Source: an uncultured Eubacteriales bacterium (lineage in GTDB: Bacteria > Bacillota > Clostridia > Christensenellales > CAG-138). From it: a DNA stretch of 40,094 nt. The first letter of the stretch is position 1. Every line of letters starts with the position of its first letter. The translations under genes were made by a program, and so were the position numbers. The DNA is taken from positions 1 to 40,094 of the forward strand of contig UQGA01000018.1 in the NCBI GenBank assembly GCA_900540495.1, given 5' to 3'. Under the pieces are notes generated by a model. It saw only the letters and a program-made list of their open reading frames with translations, did no database searches and was not told where the DNA came from. Below, in pieces: positions 16,672-24,227 of this stretch.

Positions 16672-17008
16672 CCCGGCATCGGGGGACGGCCGCGCGCCCT
16701 TCTCCGCATTCGGGATGCGCGTGCAATCCGCAGGCAAGGCAAAGAGGGGCGCAGATGCGCCCCTCTTTGCATGCGGCCACCCCCGCCCAGGGGCGACAAC
16801 CGGGAATCCGACGGACGCGGCGGGAGAAAAAACAGCCGGGCGCGAACGACCGGCAGGGGGGAGCGGGGCGCGCGCTCGGCAGCCCGTGTATGAAAAACGT
16901 GGCATCGTCCGCTCCGCGCAGGACAGGCGGGGCGCAGGCGCGGCGATGGGCGAAACGGCGATCTGGCGTTCGGGAGGGTCGGCAGCCGGCGCCGCCTCCG
17001 GACAACCG
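16672..17008. other. intergenic region between converging secreted-protein and noc genes
   Basis: This contains the strong hairpin at 16739-16770. The rest, up to the noc stop, is GC-rich sequence without a credible gene: the frames lack ribosome sites and any family resemblance. Confidence 0.5.
16739..16770. terminator. bidirectional terminator hairpin
   Basis: A perfect 14-bp stem, 16739-16752 with 16757-16770, has an AGAT loop. It lies between the converging importer operon and noc. The arms carry their own AAAG/CTTT ends rather than a long T-run outside the stem. Confidence 0.7.
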
Positions 17009-17902
17009 TCAGCCGCCGGCGGCTCCGGAACGCGGCGGCGTGGGCTGGGCGTCGCCGTCGTGCCGGCTGTCCCGGCGCGCCTCGCGCCGGACGCGCACGA
17101 GCATGTCCACGCCGTCCTCATAATCGGTCTGGAGGATCTCGACGCGCATGCCCACATCCCGCAGCTGTTCCGCGCCGGACTTGACGGTGTTGAGAAACAG
17201 GCGGTAATCCTTGAGCAGCCGCAGCAACCGCGGCCGGGGCGGCGGCGTGACGGCCGCAATCATGCGTTCCACAAGCCGCTCGGTCTCCTTGACATTGAGC
17301 GATTTTTCGCCGATGCGGGCGATGGCCTCGAGCTGGAGGCGCTCGTCGCGCAGGCGCAGCAGCGCGCGGGCATGGCGTTCGGTCAGGCGCGCCTCGAGCA
17401 GATTGCGGCGCACGGCGGGCGAGAGATGGAGCAGCCGCAGCTTGTTGGCGATGAACGACTGGCTCTTGCCGAGGCGCGCGGCGAGCGCTTCCTGCGTCAT
17501 GCCGTATGTGCGCAGCAGCTGGCGGTAGCATTCCGCCTCCTCGATAAAGTGCAGGTCGCGCCGCTGCAGGTTTTCGATCAGCGCAAAGATGGCGCTGGCC
17601 TCCTCCGTGGTGCGCTGCACGATGCAGGGCACCTCCCGCATGCCGATCAGGCGACAGGCGCGCAGCCGGCGCTCGCCGGCGATGAGCTCGTACATGCCGG
17701 CAATACGGCGCACGATCAGGGGCTGGATCAGCCCGGCCTGCGCGATGGAGGCCGCCAGCTCCTGCAGGCCCTCCTCGTCGAACTGGCGGCGAGGCTGGTT
17801 CGGGTTCGCCTCAATGCAGTCTACGGGCAGCATCATCAGCTGCCGGCCCTGTACCGCCGGCGGCTGCCGGGATGCGTCGGTTTCGCGCGTGAACATCGCC
17901 AT
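17009..17902 (-). CDS. noc: ParB/Noc-family DNA-binding protein
   Basis: A 297-aa protein with the ParB N-terminal CTPase-type domain. IEANPNQPRRQFDE starts near residue 31, and the GERRLRACR box lies near residue 75. A central helix-turn-helix follows (MTQEALAARLGKSQSFIANKLRLL), then ERHARALL. The C-terminal part (SLNVKETERLVERMI, then LKDYRLFLNTVKSGAEQL) resembles nucleoid occlusion protein Noc more than Spo0J. Noc binds dispersed DNA sites and keeps the division septum off the chromosome. An N-terminal membrane-targeting helix is not obvious; the first 25 residues are polar. ATG at 17902, preceded by AAAGGGGGG. noc usually lies near parA/parB and rsmG close to the origin; here it is isolated between unrelated genes. 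Generic ParB is the alternative. Confidence 0.8.
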   Translation of the reverse strand: MAMFTRETDASRQPPAVQGRQLMMLPVDCIEANPNQPRRQFDEEGLQELAASIAQAGLIQPLIVRRIAGMYELIAGERRLRACRLIGMREVPCIVQRTTEEASAIFALIENLQRRDLHFIEEAECYRQLLRTYGMTQEALAARLGKSQSFIANKLRLLHLSPAVRRNLLEARLTERHARALLRLRDERLQLEAIARIGEKSLNVKETERLVERMIAAVTPPPRPRLLRLLKDYRLFLNTVKSGAEQLRDVGMRVEILQTDYEDGVDMLVRVRREARRDSRHDGDAQPTPPRSGAAGG

Positions 17903-18037
17903 ATGCCCATGCCCCCCTTTCAGTACGGGGTATCATTCTGCACGGACAAAGGCATCTCCTGCCGGGCCGACAAAGGACGCGGCCTTTCGCCAAAACAAGT
18001 GCCGCTTCTTGCGCATGGGCGATCCCAAAACGCAGAA

Positions 18038-18070
18038 GGGGCGTCCGAACATCCGGTGTTCGGGCGCCCC
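18038..18070 (-). terminator. terminator hairpin downstream of pckA
   Basis: A 14-bp stem, 18038-18051 with 18057-18070, has one G-U type pair and a 5-nt loop, 26 bp past the pckA stop. It is followed on the minus strand by a short TTCT. Confidence 0.65.
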
Positions 18071-18095
18071 AGCAGATCCTGCAAAAGGCAGCGGC

Positions 18096-19667
18096 TTACG
18101 CCTTGGGGCCTGCGTCGATGATGCTCTGCGGCATGTGCGCGTACTTCTGGAAGTTCTTAACAAAGCGCGCCGCGAGATCCTTGGCGGTCTTCTCATACGC
18201 AGCTTCGTCCTTCCACATCTTGCGCGGGCTCAGCACCTCGTCCGGCACGCCGGGGCAGGTCGTGGGCACGCTGACGTTGAAATACGGGTCTACCTCGTAA
18301 TCGACCTTCTCCAGATCGCCGTTGAGCGCGGCGGTAACCATCGCGCGGGTGTACTTGAGGCTCATGCGCTTGCCGTCGCCCGCCTTGTGGCCGCACCAGC
18401 CGGTATTGACCAGATAGACGTTGACGTTGTGCAGGTCGATGTTCTTGCCGAGCATCTCGGCATACACGGACGGATGCAGGGGCAAAAACGGCGCGCCGAA
18501 GCACGTGGAGAACGTGGTCACCGGCTCGGTGATGCCGCGCTCGGTACCCGCCAGCTTGGAGGTGTAGCCGCTGACAAAGTGGTACATGGCCTGGTTCTTA
18601 TCCAGCTTGCTGATGGGCGGGAGCACGCCGAACGCATCCGCCGTGAGGAACACGACGGTCTTGGGATGGTTGCCAACGCCGGGGATCACGCAATCCGGGA
18701 TAAAGGTGACCGGGTAGCCCACGCGGGTGTTCTCGGTGAGCGAACCGTCGTCAAAGTCGAGCTCGCGGGTCTCGGGGTCCATGACGACGTTCTCCACGAG
18801 CGAGCCGAACTTGATCGCGTTCCAGATCTGCGGTTCGTTCTCCTGGGAGAGGTTGATGCACTTGGCGTAGCAGCCGCCCTCGATGTTAAAGATGCCGCGG
18901 TCGGACCAGGCGTGCTCGTCGTCGCCGATGAGCTTGCGGTTCGGGTCGGCCGAGAGGGTCGTCTTGCCCGTGCCGGACAGGCCGAAGAACAGCGCGCTGT
19001 CGCCGTCCTTGCCGATGTTGGCCGAGCAGTGCATGGTGAACACGCCCTGCTTGGGCAGCACGTAATTCATGACGGAGAAGATGCTCTTCTTGATTTCGCC
19101 CGCATACTGGCTGCCGGCAATGATGACCATCTTCTTGTCGAAGTTGACGAGGATGGCGGCCTCGGAGTTGACGCCGTCCAGCTCCGGGATGCACTTGAAG
19201 CCCGGGGCGGCGATAATCGTGAAGCCGGGGACGAAGTCCTTGAGCTGCGCCTCCGTGGGCCGCACGAGCAGCTGGTGGATGAACAGGTTCTGGCTGGCCA
19301 GCTCGTTGACCACGCGCACCGGCAGGTGATAGCTCTCGTCGGCGCCCGCAAAGCCGTCAAAGATGAAGATCTCGCGGCCCTGCAGATAGGCCATCATCTT
19401 GTCATAGATCCGGTCGAACCGCTCGGGGGTGATCGGGACGTTGACCTTGCCCCAGTCGATGTCGTCGTGAATGGCGGGGGTATCGACGACAAAGCGGTCG
19501 TTCGGGGAACGGCCGGTATATTTGCCGGTGGTGACGACGAGCGCGCCCGTGTTGGAGAGGGTGCCTTCGCCGCGGGCGACGGCCCGCTCGGTCAGCTCCG
19601 CTGGGGTCAGGTTCCGGTAGACCGCTTTGGGGGCGATGATACCGAGGGATTCGACGTACGCTTTCAT
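18096..19667 (-). CDS. pckA: phosphoenolpyruvate carboxykinase (ATP)
   Basis: A 523-aa cytoplasmic enzyme interconverting oxaloacetate plus ATP and PEP plus CO2 plus ADP. In fermenters it often runs toward oxaloacetate for succinate formation, and otherwise toward gluconeogenesis. The ATP-type kinase-1a P-loop GLSGTGKTT lies near residue 235, followed by HAWSDRGIFNIEGGCYAK. The N-terminal GKYTGRSPNDRF and the substrate-binding region ESYHLPVR are present. Length is normal for the family. The ATG at 19667 is chosen because AAGGAG lies 10 nt upstream and the protein begins with the expected MKAYVES; longer upstream readings lack a site. It is monocistronic, with its own promoter and terminator. 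Confidence 0.97.
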   Translation of the reverse strand: MKAYVESLGIIAPKAVYRNLTPAELTERAVARGEGTLSNTGALVVTTGKYTGRSPNDRFVVDTPAIHDDIDWGKVNVPITPERFDRIYDKMMAYLQGREIFIFDGFAGADESYHLPVRVVNELASQNLFIHQLLVRPTEAQLKDFVPGFTIIAAPGFKCIPELDGVNSEAAILVNFDKKMVIIAGSQYAGEIKKSIFSVMNYVLPKQGVFTMHCSANIGKDGDSALFFGLSGTGKTTLSADPNRKLIGDDEHAWSDRGIFNIEGGCYAKCINLSQENEPQIWNAIKFGSLVENVVMDPETRELDFDDGSLTENTRVGYPVTFIPDCVIPGVGNHPKTVVFLTADAFGVLPPISKLDKNQAMYHFVSGYTSKLAGTERGITEPVTTFSTCFGAPFLPLHPSVYAEMLGKNIDLHNVNVYLVNTGWCGHKAGDGKRMSLKYTRAMVTAALNGDLEKVDYEVDPYFNVSVPTTCPGVPDEVLSPRKMWKDEAAYEKTAKDLAARFVKNFQKYAHMPQSIIDAGPKA

Positions 19668-19991
19668 CTGTTTGATCTCCTTTCGGCAGCTAAGATACAA
19701 CAACCGGGGGCGATGGTGCGCGACACGCTTGCCGTCATGTCCATCTACTCCCCCATTATGTTTAGAGTATACCCGAAACCGACCAAAAGCGCAAGCGGTT
19801 GCAGCATCTTTTCTGTTTATTTCCTGCCGTTTCGCACCGGGGCCCGTCCCTCGGCCCGACCGGCCGGCTGCGGCCGGCGCTGCGGGAGAATTATCGGACG
19901 CGCGGCGGCACGTTCTCCGCTACGATGGAGTCAGCCGGAGGGGTGATCCGGCCAATGCAGTTCAAAATTCAAAAGGAAAGGAGGGAAAGCC
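19668..19991. other. divergent intergenic region between pckA and holin gene
   Basis: This carries the pckA promoter (19766-19794) and, near the right end, the strong AAGGAGGG of the holin gene. No clear plus-strand promoter pair or small gene was recognised in the remainder. Confidence 0.5.
19766..19794 (-). promoter_or_regulatory. pckA promoter
   Basis: On the minus strand TTGCGC (19789-19794) and TATACT (19766-19771) are 17 bp apart. The start point would be near 19759, leaving a leader of about 92 nt. No operator was recognised. Confidence 0.65.
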
Positions 19992-20390
19992 ATGCTTCCA
20001 TGCAAAAACGCGGTGCTGGCCGCGTTCGCTGCCGTCGGAGGCATCGCCGCCTATCTGTTCGGCCCCTGGGATGCGCTGCTCGTGGCGCTGCTGGCGGCCA
20101 TCGTGCTCGACTATCTTACCGGCGTCGCCGTGGCGGCGGTACAGCGCACGCTGTCGAGCGCGGTCGGCTGGCGCGGCCTGCTGAAAAAGGCCGTCATTTT
20201 GCTGATCGTCTGCCTTGGCACGCTGCTCGACCGGCTGCTGGAGGACTCCAACGGCGCCGTCCGCGCGGCCGTATGCCTGTTCTACATCGCCAACGAAGGC
20301 CTGTCCGTTTTGGAAAACGCGGGGGCGCTCGGCCTGCCGCTGCCGGAGACGCTCAAGCGCGCGCTCGCCAGACTGCAGCCGCCGGCATGA
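19992..20390 (+). CDS. phage holin / toxin-secretion holin family protein
   Basis: A 132-aa small membrane protein with three hydrophobic segments (about residues 10-28, 30-50 and 68-85). The pattern DALLVALLAAIVLDYLTGV, then SSAVGWRGLLKKAVILLIVC, then LFYIANEGLSVLENAG matches the holin family that includes clostridial TcdE and the phi-29-like BhlA/phage_holin_4 group. Such holins form membrane lesions that release endolysins or large toxins. AAGGAGGG precedes the ATG. No endolysin, tail gene or toxin is adjacent, so this is an orphan, possibly a prophage remnant or a domesticated secretion holin. Confidence 0.85.
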   Translation: MLPCKNAVLAAFAAVGGIAAYLFGPWDALLVALLAAIVLDYLTGVAVAAVQRTLSSAVGWRGLLKKAVILLIVCLGTLLDRLLEDSNGAVRAAVCLFYIANEGLSVLENAGALGLPLPETLKRALARLQPPA

Positions 20391-20403
20391 TGCGTCGGGC
20401 CGC

Positions 20404-21258
20404 TCAGATTCCTCCCGCTGTCGGCGCATTCCCGCCCGTGATGTCGTCGATATATGCGGCGCAGAGGGCGGCCACCAGGTCGCGCTCGCGCGGATCGTAG
20501 GTGCTGCCGTGCGGCGAATGCTCCATCACGCGGGACGTCAGCGGCGCATGGACAAGCCCGCGCCGCAGCGCGGCGGCCGCGCCGGGGGCGACCTTGTCGT
20601 CATACCGGGCCCAGAGCGCAAGCGTCGGGCAGGTGATATGGGGCAGGCTGCGCCTGAGGCGCCGGATCAGCCGGTACAGGTCGGAGAGCTTTGCCGGGGA
20701 AAACCCGGCGTACATCTGCCCATAGGGCGCCTTTTGCCGGAGCTTTTCGCCATCCTCCGCGGGATAGCGAACGGCGGGCACGAACGGGGCCAGCAGCCGC
20801 GCAACGTGCAGGTACGCGCGCATGCGCACCGGCGCGCTGATCAGCACGAGGGCGGCGCAGTCGCGCTCGGCCGCAAGCAGCCCGGCCAGGATGCCGCCGA
20901 GCGAAAGCCCCACCGGAACGATGCGGTCGCAGCCGGCAGCGCGCAGGCGCTCGTATCCGTCGCGCGCGCAGGCGAGCCACTGCTCGCCCGTGGACGCGGT
21001 CAATGCGCGCACCGTCCGGCCGTGGCCGGGCAGCGTTGGCACAAAGACGGCGTAGCCGCGTCCAGCCAGCGTCTCCGCCACGACGCGCACGTTTGCGGGC
21101 GTGCCGCCGATACCGTGCAGCACGAGACAGCCGACGCCATGTGCCGCGCTGCACCCGGCATCCCCGGCCGGTACGGAGAAATACGGCGCCGCCACATCGT
21201 CGAACGCGCATGGCTCGTCAAGGATGGACCGGTCCACGGAAAAACCCAGTATTTTCAC
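20404..21258 (-). CDS. alpha/beta hydrolase (carboxylesterase-like)
   Basis: A 284-aa serine hydrolase. The GTG start at 21258 overlaps the murC stop as GTGA; a GAGGAC site lies just upstream, inside murC. The oxyanion segment LVLHGIGGTPAN lies near residue 45, the nucleophile elbow is VGLSLGG, the acid is likely in LALWARYDDKVAP, and the His lies in EHSPHGSTYDPRE. The order and spacing resemble Est30-type carboxylesterases and monoacylglycerol lipases. No signal peptide is present. Coupling to murC hints at a cell-envelope or recycling role, but that is inference. It converges on the holin gene with a 13-bp gap. Confidence 0.85.
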   Translation of the reverse strand: MKILGFSVDRSILDEPCAFDDVAAPYFSVPAGDAGCSAAHGVGCLVLHGIGGTPANVRVVAETLAGRGYAVFVPTLPGHGRTVRALTASTGEQWLACARDGYERLRAAGCDRIVPVGLSLGGILAGLLAAERDCAALVLISAPVRMRAYLHVARLLAPFVPAVRYPAEDGEKLRQKAPYGQMYAGFSPAKLSDLYRLIRRLRRSLPHITCPTLALWARYDDKVAPGAAAALRRGLVHAPLTSRVMEHSPHGSTYDPRERDLVAALCAAYIDDITGGNAPTAGGI

Positions 21259-22616
21259 AGCAGCGTCCTCGTCTGACGGTACACGTCGCCGGAACCGACC
21301 GTCACCACAAGATCGCCCGGCGCGCCGTGCGCGTCGAGCCAGTCGCGGATCGCCGCGAATGTACCCAGATAGATCGCGTTGCCGCCGGAAGCGTTGATCG
21401 CTTCGACCATATCGCGCGCGTGCACTTCGCCGGTGTCCGTTTCCCGGCCGGGATAGATGTCCGGCACAAGCACGGCGTCGGCGTCCGCAAAGCAGGACAC
21501 CTTCCCGGTGAACAGCGTGCGCGCGCGCGTATAGCTGTTGCACTGGAACACGCAGTACAGCCGCCCGTGCGGTATGCGGCTGGCCGCATCGAGCGTGGCG
21601 CGGATCTCGTTCGGATGATGCCCGTAATCGTGGTAGATCCGGATGCCGTTGCGCTCGCCATAGTATTCGAACCGCCGGCGCGTGTTGGCAAAGCCTGCGA
21701 GCGCGCCGGCCGCCGTATCGAACGGGATTTCCAGCAGCCCCGCGACTGCCAGCGCGCCGAGCGCATTGGCCACGTTGTGCGCGCCCGGCACATGGAGCTG
21801 CACGCGTCCGAGCGGCCTGCCGCCATGCAGCACGGTGAACGAGGGACATCCCGCCTGGTCGTAGGCTATGCCGTCGGCGGTATAGTCCCCGCCGGCCAGG
21901 CCGTAGGACACGGCGGTATGCCGGCTTTCCGCGTACAGGCGCTTCACGCGCGGGTCGTCCGTGCAGGCGACGAAAACGCCGTCCGCAGGCAGGCGGGCGA
22001 GGAACTTTTCAAAGGCCGCCTCGATGTGCGCCATGTCATGGAAGTAATCAAGGTGGTCGTTGTCGATGTTGCTGATGAGCGCGATGGTCGGCGAAAGCGT
22101 CAGGAAGCTCTCCACATATTCGCACGCCTCGGTGAGGAACAGGTCGCGTCCGCCCACGCGAACGCCGCCCTGCAGCGCGTCCACGTATCCGCCGATGTGG
22201 ACGGTCGCATCCGCATCCGCCGCCTCCGTGATGAGCGCCAGCATGGAGGTGATCGTCGTCTTGCCATGGCAGCCCGCCACGGCGACCACGTTGTGAAAGC
22301 GCGCCGAAAGCTGGCCGAGCGCCTCGCTGCGCTCCAGCTGGGGGATGTGCAGCGCCTCGGCCATCACCCGTTCCGGATTGTCCGGGCGGATGGCCGCCGA
22401 ATAGATCACCGCGTCCGCGCCGGCCAGCAGCTCGCCCGTATGGCCGACGGTATAGGGGATGCCTGCTTCGTCGAGGCTGCCGGTGAACTGCGTGCGCTCG
22501 CGGTCGCTCCCGGTGACCGTGTGCCCGTGCGCTTTCAGGATGCGGGCAAGCCCGCTCATGCTGCACCCCCCGATGCCGATCAGGTGGATGTGACGCGCGC
22601 CCTCGAGGTTGACCAT
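21255..22616 (-). CDS. murC: UDP-N-acetylmuramate--L-alanine ligase
   Basis: A 453-aa cytoplasmic Mur ligase that adds L-alanine to UDP-MurNAc, the first step of the peptidoglycan stem peptide. The N-terminal Rossmann motif HLIGIGGCSMSGLA is at residue 11. The ATP P-loop reads GCHGKTT near residue 113, with Cys in place of the usual Thr. HIGGYVD, the metal/ATP segment SNIDNDHLDYF and the C-terminal DYGHHPNEI follow. The ATG at 22616 has AGGTG 8-9 nt upstream, and its own promoter lies at 22652-22680. The downstream esterase gene overlaps by 4 bp. Unlike many genomes, no other cell-wall cluster genes are adjacent. Confidence 0.96.
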   Translation of the reverse strand: MVNLEGARHIHLIGIGGCSMSGLARILKAHGHTVTGSDRERTQFTGSLDEAGIPYTVGHTGELLAGADAVIYSAAIRPDNPERVMAEALHIPQLERSEALGQLSARFHNVVAVAGCHGKTTITSMLALITEAADADATVHIGGYVDALQGGVRVGGRDLFLTEACEYVESFLTLSPTIALISNIDNDHLDYFHDMAHIEAAFEKFLARLPADGVFVACTDDPRVKRLYAESRHTAVSYGLAGGDYTADGIAYDQAGCPSFTVLHGGRPLGRVQLHVPGAHNVANALGALAVAGLLEIPFDTAAGALAGFANTRRRFEYYGERNGIRIYHDYGHHPNEIRATLDAASRIPHGRLYCVFQCNSYTRARTLFTGKVSCFADADAVLVPDIYPGRETDTGEVHARDMVEAINASGGNAIYLGTFAAIRDWLDAHGAPGDLVVTVGSGDVYRQTRTLL

Positions 22617-22651
22617 GTGTCCACACCTGCTTTCCTTTTCTTCACGATGGT

Positions 22652-22680
22652 ATTATACGCCGCGCGCTGCCGATGCGCAA
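22652..22680 (-). promoter_or_regulatory. murC promoter
   Basis: On the minus strand TTGCGC (22675-22680) and a perfect TATAAT (22652-22657) are spaced 17 bp apart, about 36 bp before the ATG. Confidence 0.7.
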
Positions 22681-22703
22681 CCGCCGTTTGCCCGCCGCCG
22701 GAC

Positions 22704-22732
22704 TTGACAGCGCCCGGCCGCTGTGGTACGGT
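22704..22732 (+). promoter_or_regulatory. candidate cca promoter
   Basis: TTGACA at 22704-22709 and TACGGT at 22727-22732 are 17 bp apart. The -35 is perfect and the -10 weak. The start point would be near 22739. Confidence 0.5.
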
Positions 22733-22776
22733 TCCGGCAAAGGGCGGCCATCCGCCGCCGGAGGGGAGGGGCCGCC

Positions 22777-24147
22777 ATGCGAATGGAACCCCCGCCGCCG
22801 CTAAGGCGGCTTGCCGCCGTATTGCAGGCGCCGGTCTATCTGGTTGGCGGGGCGGTGCGCAACGCGTTGCTCGGCCTGCCGCAGTCCGATCTCGACGCAG
22901 CCGGGCCGTTGCCGCCGGACACGGTCGAGGCCCGCTGCCGTGCCGCCGGGCTGTCCGCCGGGCCGGTCAATCACGCAGGCCGCGCGCTTGGCACGGTCGG
23001 CGTGCGCATTGACGGCGAAACGGTGGAATATACATCCTTTCGCGCCGAACGGTATGCCCCCGGCGGCGCGCACCGGCCGGAGGCCGTTCGTCTCGGCGCG
23101 ACGCTGGAGGAGGATGCGGCCCGGCGGGACTTCACGATCAACGCGCTGTATGCCGACTGCGCATGCGGCGAGGTTTTCGACCCGCTCGGCGGGCTGGACG
23201 ACCTGGCCGCCGGCGTGGTCCGGCAGGCCGGGCCGGGAACGATGCGCTCGGATGCGCTGCGCATCCTGCGCATGGTGCGCATAGCGGGCGAACTCGGCTT
23301 TTCCATCGAACCGGGTACGTTTGCGGCGGCGCAGGCGCACGCCGGCGGACTCGGGGACATCGCGCCGCAACGGCGGCAGGCGGAGCTGCTGCGCATTCTG
23401 CTGTGCGACGCGCGTTATCCCGCCGCGCTGCGCGACGCGGCGCAGGCCGTCCCCGACGCGTTGCATCGGCTGACCGCGCTTGGCGCATGGGACTTCCTCA
23501 TACCGGAGATCACGGACGGGAGGGAGATGGCGCAGCGGCCGGACTATCACCGCTATACGGTGATGGAGCATCTGTTCCGGTCCTGCGCGGCGGCGCCGCC
23601 GGCTGCGACGCTGCGGCTGGCCGCGCTGTTGCACGACGTGGGAAAGCCCGCCTGCCTGCGGGAAACCGGGGCGCTGCTAAGCCATGCGGCGTTTGGCGAG
23701 GCGATTGTACGGCAGCGGCTCGGCGCGCTCCGCTTTCCGCATGCGACGGTGGAGGCCGTCGCCCTGCTCGTGCAGCGGCACATGTACGACATCCAGGGGA
23801 CGGCGCGCGAGCGCACGCTGCGCAGGCGCTTTGCCGCCTGGGGGCGGGAGGCGACCGCCGATTTGATCGCCCTGCGCGAAGCCGATGTGCGCGGCAGCGG
23901 CATGGATACGGCGTATGTGAGCGGTCGATGGCGGGCGCTGCTGCAGCGCATGTGCGAGGACGGCACGCCGTTCTCGCCGGACGAGCTGGCCATCGGCGGC
24001 GAAGCGCTGATGCAGGCGCTCCACCTTTCGCCCGGCCCGCGCGTGGGGAAACTCAAGCGCGACCTGTATGCGCACTGCATCCTGCGCCCTTCGGACAATA
24101 CGCCGGAGCGGCTGCTCTCCCTGGCGCGGCGCATGGCGCGGCGTTGA
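22777..24147 (+). CDS. cca: CCA tRNA nucleotidyltransferase
   Basis: A 456-aa class II nucleotidyltransferase that builds or repairs the 3' CCA end of tRNAs. The ATG at 22777 follows GAGGGGAGGGG; an upstream in-frame start at 22723 overlaps the -10 region and is rejected. The head domain shows YLVGGAVRNALLG near residue 20 and the metal-binding acidic pair in SDLDAA, then RRDFTINALYAD. The RNA-binding neck follows, and an HD-type segment (LLHDVGKPACL) lies near residue 285, so it belongs to the HD-containing group. The extreme GC bias of the codons matches its neighbours. Confidence 0.95.
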   Translation: MRMEPPPPLRRLAAVLQAPVYLVGGAVRNALLGLPQSDLDAAGPLPPDTVEARCRAAGLSAGPVNHAGRALGTVGVRIDGETVEYTSFRAERYAPGGAHRPEAVRLGATLEEDAARRDFTINALYADCACGEVFDPLGGLDDLAAGVVRQAGPGTMRSDALRILRMVRIAGELGFSIEPGTFAAAQAHAGGLGDIAPQRRQAELLRILLCDARYPAALRDAAQAVPDALHRLTALGAWDFLIPEITDGREMAQRPDYHRYTVMEHLFRSCAAAPPAATLRLAALLHDVGKPACLRETGALLSHAAFGEAIVRQRLGALRFPHATVEAVALLVQRHMYDIQGTARERTLRRRFAAWGREATADLIALREADVRGSGMDTAYVSGRWRALLQRMCEDGTPFSPDELAIGGEALMQALHLSPGPRVGKLKRDLYAHCILRPSDNTPERLLSLARRMARR

Positions 24148-24176
24148 CCGCCGGGCCTGGCCCTTTCTCACAAGAA

Positions 24177-24207
24177 TTGCGCCGCCGGGGGTACCCCGGC
24201 GGCGCAA
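24177..24207. terminator. bidirectional terminator between cca and phoR
   Basis: A perfect 14-bp GC-rich stem, 24177-24190 with 24194-24207, has a 3-nt loop. It sits between converging genes. The arms end in TTGC/GCAA, and no long T-run follows. Confidence 0.7.
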
Positions 24208-24227
24208 ACGATATCGGCGCCGTTCGG

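Noticed and set aside
16672..17008. Small genes in the importer-noc gap
   Set aside because: The open frames there have no ribosome site and are explained by GC-driven lack of stop codons.
17903..18037. parS or Noc-binding palindrome near noc
   Set aside because: Only a direct repeat of GACAAAGG was seen; no match to the known parS or Noc site palindromes.
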